Shown here piece by piece: positions 41,207 to 49,858 of a stretch of 51,268 nt of DNA. The DNA is from a virus. The notes under the pieces are model-generated. The model was not told the origin of the DNA and made no database searches. It was given only the letters and a program-made list of their open reading frames with translations. The stretch is taken from positions 1 to 51,268 of IMG/VR virus record IMGVR_UViG_3300022864_000005, one strand, 5' to 3'. The first letter of the stretch is position 1; the number at the start of each line of letters is the position of its first letter. Position numbers and translations under genes: made by a program.

Positions 41207-41724
41207 TAACAATCAAATTTAAAGAAGCGGATTTCCAGCGATACATGAGGGCGCTTACGAAACTTCAGCAGAGTGTAAAGCTGTTTGGCCAGGATGAAAT
41301 GCAACGGCGGTGCGCGGTGGATTATTTTCAGCTACTTGTGAATAATATTAAAAAAAGGTACTTTCCACGACCTGCATACTCAATACGATATAGAAGCTGG
41401 AAGTATGAATATGGCTGGCAAGGCTATCCGTCTCCGTGGCGATTAAGGGGGGACCTGGTAGGCAGTCTGTCTGCGTTTAGGGCGCCTGATGGAAAGAGCT
41501 GGATTGGTGGGGTCCCGATAGGGGCAATGGACTCAGGAGGTAAGTCATGGTTTGGAAAGGGTTCAAAAGGGCCGAGCGGTGGTTCAAAATCAATAGCTAT
41601 GTACGGATCTATTGAAGAGAAAAGAAGGCCGGTGTTTGGACCGACCGCAAGCGAGTATGCTGGGGCAGGCTGGTCGAAGCGTGGGCAGGAAGCGTTAAAT
41701 AATCTAAGAAAGGCGTGGGCATAA
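41203..41724 (+). CDS. Tail completion protein (HK97 gp10/Mu gpG-like)
   Basis: 173 residues from ATG 41203 (ATGA). Basic, N-terminal helix FQRYMRALTKLQQSVKLF, then RRPVFGPTASEYAGAGW and a final helix KRGQEALNNLRKAW, resembling HK97 gp10-like tail completion proteins. A Gly/Ser-rich loop (GKGSKGPSGGSKS) sits in the middle. It resumes the structural order after the cargo block. Confidence 0.6.
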   Translation: MITIKFKEADFQRYMRALTKLQQSVKLFGQDEMQRRCAVDYFQLLVNNIKKRYFPRPAYSIRYRSWKYEYGWQGYPSPWRLRGDLVGSLSAFRAPDGKSWIGGVPIGAMDSGGKSWFGKGSKGPSGGSKSIAMYGSIEEKRRPVFGPTASEYAGAGWSKRGQEALNNLRKAWA

Positions 41725-41725
41725 A

Positions 41726-41935
41726 ATGAAATTTATAATTAGAATACATTCATGGGTAACTTGGTTGATCCAGCATCTTCCTAAATATCGGTGTGCAAAC
41801 GGTAATCACACTTGGCTATGGAGTGGTGCTTCAAAAGCAACAAGGCCAGACCCTCTTTCGTTTTGTAGATGTGGAAAACATCAGTGGTGGGAAGTTGAAA
41901 AGAAACACCAAGAGTTAAATAATGCAAGTTCTTAA
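41726..41935 (+). CDS. Small Cys/His/Trp-rich protein
   Basis: 69 residues. KYRCANGNHTWLWSG and SFCRCGKHQWWEV provide a possible Cys3His2 metal site. One base after the previous gene. Not recognised. Confidence 0.5.
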   Translation: MKFIIRIHSWVTWLIQHLPKYRCANGNHTWLWSGASKATRPDPLSFCRCGKHQWWEVEKKHQELNNASS

Positions 41936-42143
41936 TATAGAACCCAAAGACATCCATGTTACTATTGATCTAAGTATTAGGGAAATCAAAATGCTATTGA
42001 AAGCATTAGATAGAGTTAAGATCGATTATGACGGAAAGAAAGAGCCGGACATGATAGAGGCCGCCGGGTTTTTGAAACTGTTTTTTAAGTTTCTATCTGA
42101 GGTCGAGGAAGAGATTGGACCACCTAAGCGTAATGCAGCGTAA
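41922..42143 (+). CDS. Small hypothetical protein
   Basis: 73 residues, overlapping the previous gene by 14 nt. Helical (SIREIKMLLKALDRVKIDYD). Not recognised. Confidence 0.5.
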   Translation: MQVLNIEPKDIHVTIDLSIREIKMLLKALDRVKIDYDGKKEPDMIEAAGFLKLFFKFLSEVEEEIGPPKRNAA

Positions 42144-42288
42144 AGAAGCCTTGGACGATGTGATTTATCGGGCGATTATCCATTTTGAATCGGAGACGGG
42201 TGTTTCGGTTTTAGGTGTTAATGTGAGCAGGGTAGACAAAACAGCCTGCACCAGCGTATCAACAGAGGTTAAAGATAGATGGCTTTAG
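42133..42288 (+). CDS. Small hypothetical protein
   Basis: 51 residues from ATG 42133, overlapping genes at both ends (11 and 10 nt), which supports coding. EALDDVIYRAIIHFESETGV then VLGVNVSRVD. Not recognised. Confidence 0.5.
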   Translation: MQRKEALDDVIYRAIIHFESETGVSVLGVNVSRVDKTACTSVSTEVKDRWL

Positions 42289-42749
42289 ATAATACTGCGA
42301 AGGAAAGTAACATACGAGATTCGATAAAAAAGTTCTTTATCGATTCACTCTATACTGCCGAAGGCGTTCAAGTCACATTCGACCGATATCTCAGTACTCC
42401 GGATGTCCGTTCAAAATCAGTGGATCGATGGGTGTCCATTAACTTCGGCGGGATGGAACTCAGTGAGTTGTCGTCTCATATGCTCAACATCTATTGCTGT
42501 ACCCGGGCAGACGGTGAAGGGTTTAAGTTGGCCCAGCTTCGGGACAAAGTTTATAAATATTTAACTGACAATACTCAGACTGATGGTATGGCCCGGATTA
42601 CTTTTTACCGTAGCCGAGCCGATGGTAATTGGACGGGGATAGGGTATTTTATTGTCCAGGACGTTATTGAAAGCCAGCAATTTGAGGCAGATGATGGCAC
42701 AAAATACAAAATCTTAACAGCGAGACTCAGGTTTTCATCAAAGGTTTAA
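42279..42749 (+). CDS. Putative tail terminator protein
   Basis: 156 residues. IRDSIKKFFIDSLYTAEGV, VSINFGGMELSELSSHMLNI and a C-terminal strand (KYKILTARLRFSSK) match the alpha/beta pattern and size of gpU-like tail terminators. Position between tail completion and tube genes fits. Confidence 0.55.
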   Translation: MALDNTAKESNIRDSIKKFFIDSLYTAEGVQVTFDRYLSTPDVRSKSVDRWVSINFGGMELSELSSHMLNIYCCTRADGEGFKLAQLRDKVYKYLTDNTQTDGMARITFYRSRADGNWTGIGYFIVQDVIESQQFEADDGTKYKILTARLRFSSKV

Positions 42750-42750
42750 T

Positions 42751-42981
42751 ATGGATAAGAAGATTTTCGTTACTTGCGAGAAATGTGGAAAGCGTTTAAT
42801 CGAGCGGTTGCCGAACGGATTATGGCGATTCTGTTTTGGGCGCAATCCTGAAGATCCCGGGAAGCCTCCGGTTGACATTCTTATTCATGGGAACCTTCAA
42901 ATAAAATGTCTGCGGCGTACTTGCGGGCATGTCAACACTTTAAACTATCTTCCTTTCAAGGAAAATAGAGACGCTGCTTAA
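42751..42981 (+). CDS. Com-like zinc-ribbon protein with insertion
   Basis: 76 residues. VTCEKCGKRLIER and IKCLRRTCGHVNTL place two Cys pairs in Com order, but a 25-residue insertion (FCFGRNPEDPGKPP) lies between. It precedes the tail tube gene, with a 108-bp leader between them, much as com precedes the portal. Confidence 0.55.
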   Translation: MDKKIFVTCEKCGKRLIERLPNGLWRFCFGRNPEDPGKPPVDILIHGNLQIKCLRRTCGHVNTLNYLPFKENRDAA

Positions 42982-43089
42982 AGCCCTTCAATCAGTTCTA
43001 CTCTGAATCTTACCTCAATCGGTCTATCCGAAAACTCCGACTTATAAATGTAATGTTGTGAATATTGGTTCACAGAAAGGAGTTTTACT

Positions 43090-43674
43090 ATGGCAAGATC
43101 AGGTCCCGTAGCGACAGATACGACAACTATTGCGCTTGGATTGGCGCAAATACGAGTTGGTAGTTCGTCTGACAATATTACCAAACCTGGAGCTGAACTG
43201 TCTTCCAGTGATTCGATTGGAGCCTTGGCGAATACTAAGTTCACCGGGAATACCGATTGGTACAAACTGGAATCAGGCTTTCCTCTAATTGAGGATTATA
43301 CCACGCCTATCAGGGAAGGAGCTATGCTGGAGTGTGCGTTTAAGGAGATCACTCCGGAGCACATGGCTCTGGCTCATGGTGATGACATCAGTGGAGGTGG
43401 ATATGATGTCCATTCTGGTGAGGTTACGTTAGGTAGCCGATCTGCTCCCGATTACGTGCGGATGGAAGCGGTATACACTTATCCTGACCAGTCAAGCACT
43501 ATGATCATTATCTTCCCGAGGGCGCAGGTGTCAGCGAACGTGGAGATGGATTTGCAGTCTGAGACTGCTGCTGCTGTTCCGATTACATTTGAGTCCAAGA
43601 ATGCGTCAAGTGACGTTACGGACGGCGATGCAATTTGGGATGACAAAGCCCTTGGTCATATCCTTTGGGCATAA
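43090..43674 (+). CDS. Major tail tube protein
   Basis: 194 residues, SD AAGGAG, own 108-bp leader. Beta-rich (TIALGLAQIRVGSS, MLECAFKEITPEH, VRMEAVYTYPDQSSTMIII) as in siphovirus tube proteins. Followed by a hairpin and the chaperone pair, as in other tails. A shorter Tat-tagged relative lies at 40682. Confidence 0.7.
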   Translation: MARSGPVATDTTTIALGLAQIRVGSSSDNITKPGAELSSSDSIGALANTKFTGNTDWYKLESGFPLIEDYTTPIREGAMLECAFKEITPEHMALAHGDDISGGGYDVHSGEVTLGSRSAPDYVRMEAVYTYPDQSSTMIIIFPRAQVSANVEMDLQSETAAAVPITFESKNASSDVTDGDAIWDDKALGHILWA

Positions 43675-43687
43675 ACCTTTAAAATAA

Positions 43688-43714
43688 TTGTGGTGGGCGT
43701 TGTGCTCATCACAA
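43688..43714 (+). promoter_or_regulatory. Intergenic hairpin after tail tube gene
   Basis: TTGTGGTG (43688-43695) pairs with CATCACAA (43707-43714) with one G-U. No U-tract follows, so it would stabilise the tube mRNA or damp read-through into the chaperone genes. Confidence 0.45.
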
Positions 43715-43730
43715 AATAAGGAGAATTATC

Positions 43731-44213
43731 ATGTCGGAGAATGAACAGAAAAAGATTAATCCGCAAATCACGGAGATCGAGATCGGTATCCGTGAAATGC
43801 GGAAGATTAAAATTTATCCCTTGTCCATGTCGGATCAGTTAAAGCTGACTGGTTTAATATCCACGGCAGTTGCGGCGCAGGTTGCCAAAGAAGAAGGTGG
43901 GGACATAGCTATAGTGGCGTTTATTGTGGAATTAGTGAAGGAAAACCTTGGACGTATCCTAACTATGGTAACGGGAGAGGATGACAAATTATTGGAAGAG
44001 GTTTCCAATCTTCAGGCGGCTGCAATATCCGAAGTGGTTTATGAGATGAATTACGGCATTGTAGTAAAAAACTTCAAGAGCCTCTTCGAGAAAGTGATGA
44101 CGCTGTTTCCATCGGAGAGGCCGTTACCGCAGTTTGCGAGCGATACGGATACCGAATTGACGACTTCTACAGAAAATCCTTCAGAGACGGAGGAGTTACC
44201 TTTGGACAGTTGA
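43731..44213 (+). CDS. Tail assembly chaperone, G-like (unshifted product)
   Basis: 160 residues, SD AAGGAG. PQITEIEIGIREMRKIKIYP and a helical middle, as in lambda gpG-type chaperones. A slippery heptamer at 44066-44072 allows a minority product that continues into the next frame. The unshifted C-terminus is low-complexity (TELTTSTENPSETEEL), typical of a tail encoded opposite a real overlapping frame. Confidence 0.75.
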   Translation: MSENEQKKINPQITEIEIGIREMRKIKIYPLSMSDQLKLTGLISTAVAAQVAKEEGGDIAIVAFIVELVKENLGRILTMVTGEDDKLLEEVSNLQAAAISEVVYEMNYGIVVKNFKSLFEKVMTLFPSERPLPQFASDTDTELTTSTENPSETEELPLDS

Positions 44214-44476
44214 TTGTGCTGTTCGAGCATTCGGAAAAGAGGTTCGGGGATAGGCTGAAGTTTGAGGCACAGATTCATGGAGTTAATATTGAAGAGAAAA
44301 CTGCCCCGGCAGGACAAGCTAAAAAGCCAAAGGGTGGATTTATGTTCGGAGATCCGGAAGCGTACAAGGATATGCCAAAGGCTGAAAAAGAGCGAATAAC
44401 GCAGCAAATGATGAACCGGCACAGGATTTGGGCTCAGGAGAGTAAACCCATGGGCGGGAAAACGAGGGTAAGATAA
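43731..44476 (+). CDS. Tail assembly chaperone fusion, G-T-like (by -1 frameshift)
   Basis: Ribosomes slipping -1 at A AAA AAC (44066-44072; codons GTA AAA AAC) would continue KLQEPLRESDDAVSIGEAV, CERYGYRIDDFYRKSFRDGG and LIVLFEHSEKRFGDRL to the stop at 44474-44476, a product of about 248 residues. The -1 frame has no stop from the slip site onward and reads as protein throughout. Ending the T part right before the tape measure gene equals the lambda gpG/gpGT arrangement, where the fusion wraps the tape measure during assembly. Confidence 0.82.
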
Positions 44477-47400
44477 ATGGCTGATAAAACATTGACACTT
44501 GGAACGTTGTTTTCGGCAGATGCTAAAGATTTGTTGGCGGTTTTGAAAAGGGTCAAGACCCAAATAAATATGATTGCGACTGCGGCAAAACAGTTGCAAA
44601 CCTCTATGGGTGCGATGAATAATGCGGTCAAAACTGGCGCATCAGGAATGTCCGGTTATGCTTTAGCAACTAAGTCTACAGTGGCATCCATAAAGGGTGC
44701 TGTTGGGGAATCCTCAAAGTTTAAGCAAGCCCTTAGTCAATTGAATTCAGTGGCAGCTAAAACAAAAACTGGATTCGATGCGGCTCACTCCACATTAATG
44801 AAGGTTGAAAAAGCCATTCATGCTACTGGCCAAAGAATGACAGCAGCAGGAAAAAATGGCCAAGGTTTTGTTAATACTGCAAATCGTATGGCATTGGTTA
44901 ACCAAACGCTTACCGGAAAACTCAAAGCAACTTCTGCAGGATTTCAGCAGGTTGGCACACAAACAGTAAAAGCCTCCACCGCAACTAAAAAAGCCACAGA
45001 GCAATACGCTGGCTTTACTAAACAAATATCTCGGGTTCATGGTGGCCTTGAGCGCGTCAAAGCGGCGTTCAAGGTTACAGCGTCCTACGGTATTGCAGCC
45101 ACAGCGATTTATGCGGTTGTAACCGCTTTTAAAACGGGCGTCCAAGCTATGATTGATTATGATCAGGGGTTGAAGAATCTCCAAGCCATTACTGGGGCAA
45201 CGGATGCTGAAGTGATGGCCATGGGAGAGACCATTAAGACCGTTGCGAGAGATACTAAATTTTCAACATCTGAAGTAGCAGAAGGAATGACGTTATTGGG
45301 CCAGGCCGGTTTTGACGCTGGTGAGTCTATGGCCGCCATGCACGATACCGCAATGTTGGCCACCGGAACCTTGTCTGACATGAAACTCACAACCGACCTT
45401 GTAACTACTACAGTTAGGGCGTTTGGATTGCAAGCCACTGATTCTGGGCGCGTTGTAGATGTTATGGCGAATGCTATCAATAAATCAAAACTCACCATTG
45501 ATAAACTAAGAATTGCATTTAATTATATTGGTGCCACTGCCGCGCAAGCTGGACTAAGTATTGAGCAGGTTGCCGCAACCGCCATGAATTTTGCTAATAG
45601 TGGTCTTAGAGCCTCCACAATTGGAACAGGGTTCAGGCAAGTCCTAAGTAAACTTTTAAAGCCAAGTGAGAGATTGAGTAATGCGTTAGCAGCGGTGGGG
45701 TTAAACCTGGATGATGTGAACCCTAAGATGGTTGGGTGGCAGGGGTCGCTTAATGCTCTTACAAATATCCTTTATGATTCAGAGACCAAAACAGTGGATA
45801 TGGCCAAGGCGTTTAGTCTATTTGGTTTACGTGGTGCTCAGGCAGCGGCAGTCATTGTCTCATCCTTTGTTTCCGGGAAGTATCAAGATGCGTTGAATAA
45901 GGTTTATGAACTTGGAACTGCTGAGGAAATGGCAGCAAAACAAGCTGAAGGGCTTGGTATTAAAATCAAGAACTTGGTTGATAGGGCTAAGAATGTCGCT
46001 GTTGCTTTTGGTGAGGCTGGGGCCGCTAATGCATTAAAACTCTTTATTGATGGTTTAGGGGGGGTTGTGGTTGGAATTGAAACCTTTGCGGGGGCAATTG
46101 CAGGGCTGGCCATAATTCAGTTGGCAGCTTTAACTGGGGCATTGAAAGTAGCACAGATAGCGGCAGCTTTTCTTTATTCAACACTTATGAAGTTTACTGC
46201 AATCCAAGCTGTTGTTATGACTTTCAGGGGATTGGCCACGACTCTTTCTGGAAAGACCGGTCTCGTGGGGGGCTTGGCTACTGCGGGGCTTTATCTAAAG
46301 GGTTTTCTTGCTGCATTAGGTCCACTTAAAATTATATTATTAGCAATTACAGGGGCATTTTTGGCTTATCGAAATGCTATGCAGGCATCCGTGAAGGAAG
46401 TTGAACTGAATGCTGTCAAGTATATGCAACTTGTTAATTCACTTAAAGCATTTGGCGGAGCGTTAGAGACAACAGGCCAGAGGGCTATAAGATTTAAAGA
46501 TGATACCTTTCAAGGCAATGCTACGAACCAAGCATATTTAGTCACGTTGCAGAGATTGATTAAAGCACACCCTGAGTTGGCAGATAAAATTCAGCTTACT
46601 ATTGATGCTTACAAAGAAAACAATAGAGTACTAAAAGAATTTGCCAGTGAAGCTCATCTATCAAAGGTGGAAGCGTTAGTTCAATTACATAGAGAATATG
46701 GTGAGGCTGCTGAAGATGCAAAACTTTGGGCTGGGGTGTGGGAAGAAGTTAAACTCCAACTTTCCGCTGTATGGGATGGAATCAAATGGGTAGGTAATGA
46801 GATTGACAGATTAAATGACAAGGTAGGGGACCTTAAGTCCTCTTTTGCCGGTTGGTTGGCAGATGTTGCTGAAGCACATATTCCGGTAGTGGGCAAGATG
46901 TTAAGTAAGATGTTCCGAATTTTAGAGGAAGGCTGGAGAAAAAGTTCAAAAGCTGTGGCTAAATATTTTAAATCGTTTGGTGAAGGAACTACTGAAGTTG
47001 AAAAGTTTAGCAAAAAACAAAAGGAGGTTATAGACAGCATTGCAAATGGTTACTTAACTCTTAAAGAAAAAACTAAGCTGTCATATTTTGAAATTTTACA
47101 TGAATTACAGGCTATGACAGTTGAAGGTAAAAAGTTAAGCCATGAACTTGTATTTGCAATTTTGGAAGCTATCACAAAAGGTCAGGAAGCGATAAGTACA
47201 TGGGTTAAAACACATGGGGAAGCTGTGCAATCAATGACAGAGACTTGGTTGACGTATTATAGAAAACAGGACCTCATGGGTCAGTTTGATCTCCAGAAGA
47301 AGAAAGCCTCCTTGGAAAGCTCGGCTAAAAAATTAAAGGAGTTCTTACAGGGTAAACTTGGAGACGAAGAAGATGCTCAAAAAAAGATAAATACTGTAAT

Positions 47401-48592
47401 GACGAAATGGTGGAATATGCAGTTACGTGAGTATATTGCCATGCTCGACAAAAAGGATGCTAAATCCCAAAGTAGTGAACAAAAACTTATGGATATGATA
47501 GATAACGGTCTTGCGAAACAACAGAGCGTTTACGTAAAAATTGAACATGATCGCCAAAAGATGTTGAAAGTGTATGCCTGGACGGAAGCCCAAAAGGACA
47601 AAATAAACCAATTTTATAATAACAAGAGGGATGCCGCAAATGCAAAAGAAGAAAAAAAGGCAGAGGAACGCCATGCTAAATATCTAAAAGAAACTGGAAG
47701 GGCTGCGGAAATAAATTTAGCAGATCTTGATCGTGAATTTAAAGAACGTGAAGATTTGGAAGAAGACTTAACTGACAAAATCAAGCAAATGACCCTCTCA
47801 ACCAAGGATTACAAATTAGGGGCTCTTGACGAAGAAATCGATAAAATTAAAGAGAATTACACCATTACTCAAGAATTATTAGAATTGCTTAATGAATATC
47901 GTACAGCCTCTATTAAAAAGATCCAGGAAGGTGCTACTAAGTGGGTAGAGATTACCAAAAAAACCCGCAGGTTGATCCAGACTGAATTCGGTGATCTATT
48001 CGGTAGTATTCTTCAAGGCGAAGTTAAATCCTTTGGTGACTTCCTGCTTGATTATTGGAAGGCAATGGCCAATTCTCTCGGAGACATTCTTGCCGAGGCC
48101 CTTGTAAATAGTGTGTTTGGGAAACAAAAGGATAAGGGTATTTCGTTCGGAGACATATTTGAAGGGATAATGGGAATGTTTGGCGGTGGTGGCGGAGGTG
48201 TAGGTGTAGAAAGTGGTGGCTTTGACCCAGGAGGGTATTACGGTCAATGGCACAAAGGCGGTATTGTAGGCGTGAGCCCTGCCCCTGTACGAGCCGTAGA
48301 CCCCATGGCCTTTATAAACGCTAAACGATATCATAGCGGTCTTGCTTCGGACGAGATCCCGGCAATTCTTCAAAAAGGTGAACAGGTTATTCCAAAAGGC
48401 CAAGCCCAACAGTCCCAGCCGGCCCAACAGTCCCAGGCACCACAACAAACATACAATATTAATATTCAAGCCGTTGATGCAAAGTCTTTCACGGAATTGG
48501 CAAGACGTAACCCCCAGGCAATTATTGGGCCATTCAAGGATGCGTGGAAGGCCGGTAGTGACGTAAGAGATTTAATCCGCTCCACAATTTAA
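44477..48592 (+). CDS. Tail tape measure protein
   Basis: 1371 residues. TP901-type core near 220-480: MIDYDQGLKNLQAITGATD, STSEVAEGMTLLGQAGFDAG, ALAAVGLNLDDVNPKM. Hydrophobic segments near 540-640 (AIAGLAIIQLAALTGALKVA) may enter the host membrane during DNA ejection. Long coiled coils span about 930-1150. The C-terminus (KRYHSGLASDEIPAILQKGE) is the element common in proteobacterial phage tape measures. Its length sets tail length. Confidence 0.92.
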   Translation: MADKTLTLGTLFSADAKDLLAVLKRVKTQINMIATAAKQLQTSMGAMNNAVKTGASGMSGYALATKSTVASIKGAVGESSKFKQALSQLNSVAAKTKTGFDAAHSTLMKVEKAIHATGQRMTAAGKNGQGFVNTANRMALVNQTLTGKLKATSAGFQQVGTQTVKASTATKKATEQYAGFTKQISRVHGGLERVKAAFKVTASYGIAATAIYAVVTAFKTGVQAMIDYDQGLKNLQAITGATDAEVMAMGETIKTVARDTKFSTSEVAEGMTLLGQAGFDAGESMAAMHDTAMLATGTLSDMKLTTDLVTTTVRAFGLQATDSGRVVDVMANAINKSKLTIDKLRIAFNYIGATAAQAGLSIEQVAATAMNFANSGLRASTIGTGFRQVLSKLLKPSERLSNALAAVGLNLDDVNPKMVGWQGSLNALTNILYDSETKTVDMAKAFSLFGLRGAQAAAVIVSSFVSGKYQDALNKVYELGTAEEMAAKQAEGLGIKIKNLVDRAKNVAVAFGEAGAANALKLFIDGLGGVVVGIETFAGAIAGLAIIQLAALTGALKVAQIAAAFLYSTLMKFTAIQAVVMTFRGLATTLSGKTGLVGGLATAGLYLKGFLAALGPLKIILLAITGAFLAYRNAMQASVKEVELNAVKYMQLVNSLKAFGGALETTGQRAIRFKDDTFQGNATNQAYLVTLQRLIKAHPELADKIQLTIDAYKENNRVLKEFASEAHLSKVEALVQLHREYGEAAEDAKLWAGVWEEVKLQLSAVWDGIKWVGNEIDRLNDKVGDLKSSFAGWLADVAEAHIPVVGKMLSKMFRILEEGWRKSSKAVAKYFKSFGEGTTEVEKFSKKQKEVIDSIANGYLTLKEKTKLSYFEILHELQAMTVEGKKLSHELVFAILEAITKGQEAISTWVKTHGEAVQSMTETWLTYYRKQDLMGQFDLQKKKASLESSAKKLKEFLQGKLGDEEDAQKKINTVMTKWWNMQLREYIAMLDKKDAKSQSSEQKLMDMIDNGLAKQQSVYVKIEHDRQKMLKVYAWTEAQKDKINQFYNNKRDAANAKEEKKAEERHAKYLKETGRAAEINLADLDREFKEREDLEEDLTDKIKQMTLSTKDYKLGALDEEIDKIKENYTITQELLELLNEYRTASIKKIQEGATKWVEITKKTRRLIQTEFGDLFGSILQGEVKSFGDFLLDYWKAMANSLGDILAEALVNSVFGKQKDKGISFGDIFEGIMGMFGGGGGGVGVESGGFDPGGYYGQWHKGGIVGVSPAPVRAVDPMAFINAKRYHSGLASDEIPAILQKGEQVIPKGQAQQSQPAQQSQAPQQTYNINIQAVDAKSFTELARRNPQAIIGPFKDAWKAGSDVRDLIRSTI

Positions 48593-48605
48593 TGAGGTAA
48601 TAATC

Positions 48606-49235
48606 ATGGCGGCGTTCCCCACATTATCACGATTCTCATACATTATCCCGCTTGAAATGAATTTGGTAAGCGGCAAAACTTTGATATCGAGTTTCGATGA
48701 ATACGGAGAAGAGAAGAGGCGGAAAAAACAGACCTTTGTGAAACGCGATCTTGCTTTGGTTTTCGAGAACTTATTGAAAGATGATATCCGATTATTGTGG
48801 AGATTCCATGTTGCCAGGCATGGGAGCTATGAAGCCTTCAACATTTTCCTTGATACCAATTTTGGGGCGTGGATCTCAACTGATTCATACATTGACGAGT
48901 ATGTTGGTGTAGGGAATGACTCAACGGTGCTTTTTAATCTGCCAGCTAAGTCCAGTTCCGATTACAAAGTCTATGTGCAGAACCCTGGTGAATCCAGCGC
49001 GGTCGAGAAGACAGGCGGGGGAGTTGACTATACGTTTTCTGCTCTTGGCGGTACAGATGGTGCGGACGAGATTACGTTTACAACTGCTCCTGAAGCTGGA
49101 GCAATAGTAACGTATGATTTCACGGGAACTCTAAAGATTCGATCGAGATTTAAAGAGGATGAAATGACATATCAACAATTTTACGATCGATTATTTAATG
49201 CAGGTCTTGAAACAAAGGGTTTATTGAATTCATGA
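48606..49235 (+). CDS. DUF2460-like distal tail protein
   Basis: 209 residues. TLISSFDEYGEEKRRKKQTF then LLWRFHVARHGSYEAFNIF and EMTYQQFYDRLFNAGLETKG give the DUF2460 pattern, with an inserted beta domain in the middle (NDSTVLFNLPAKSSSDYKVY). Such proteins form the distal tail hub below the tube. Overlaps the next gene by 4 nt. Confidence 0.7.
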   Translation: MAAFPTLSRFSYIIPLEMNLVSGKTLISSFDEYGEEKRRKKQTFVKRDLALVFENLLKDDIRLLWRFHVARHGSYEAFNIFLDTNFGAWISTDSYIDEYVGVGNDSTVLFNLPAKSSSDYKVYVQNPGESSAVEKTGGGVDYTFSALGGTDGADEITFTTAPEAGAIVTYDFTGTLKIRSRFKEDEMTYQQFYDRLFNAGLETKGLLNS

Positions 49236-49858
49236 GAACATTAACTCCTGATATTATTGCAGAGCTGGAAGCATCCGAGCTCACTCCTTTTTATGGTCTC
49301 AAGATTGAATTGGAAGGACTCGAACAACGGTATACCGATTGTGACATCCCTCTTATAATATCTGGAGAACTTTATTACCCGAGAAAGTTTAGTTTTGAGG
49401 CCATTAGATATTCGATGAATAACGTTGTTGATCAATTGAAGCTCAAGGTTGATGACATTGATGAGGTTTTAAAACAACCTTTTGCAGATGCCGTAGTGCA
49501 AGGAACAACAGTAGAATTAAAACAGGCACTGTTAGACTCCAACCGGAATGTGTTGAGTGGTGAATTTACTATGTTTGAAGGAGAGATAGACGCATGGGAT
49601 TTAGATGAGACTGATGTTAATATGACGATTGCCAGCCAGTTTGTCCAATGGTCGCAGCAAACGTTATCGAGACACAGTGCATCCTGTAGATGGAAAGAAT
49701 TCGCAGGAACGGAGTGCGGATATTCCGGAGATGATAAATGGTGCGACAGGAGCTATACAAGGTGTCAGGCGTTGAACAATACAGCTAATTTCGGTGGATT
49801 CAGATTTTTGCCTGCCTTGATGGACAAAGAGGTGTGGTGGGGGAGTACTCAATCATGA
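49232..49858 (+). CDS. DUF2163/gpL-like minor tail (hub) protein
   Basis: 208 residues. LELEGLEQRYTDCD-like start, then C-terminal Cys box: SASCRWKEFAGTECGYSGDD, KWCDRSYTRCQALNNTANFG. The four Cys, spaced as in lambda gpL-like hub proteins, may bind an iron-sulfur cluster. Ends FGGFRFLP, a family hallmark. ATGA overlap with the fibre gene. Confidence 0.75.
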   Translation: MRTLTPDIIAELEASELTPFYGLKIELEGLEQRYTDCDIPLIISGELYYPRKFSFEAIRYSMNNVVDQLKLKVDDIDEVLKQPFADAVVQGTTVELKQALLDSNRNVLSGEFTMFEGEIDAWDLDETDVNMTIASQFVQWSQQTLSRHSASCRWKEFAGTECGYSGDDKWCDRSYTRCQALNNTANFGGFRFLPALMDKEVWWGSTQS

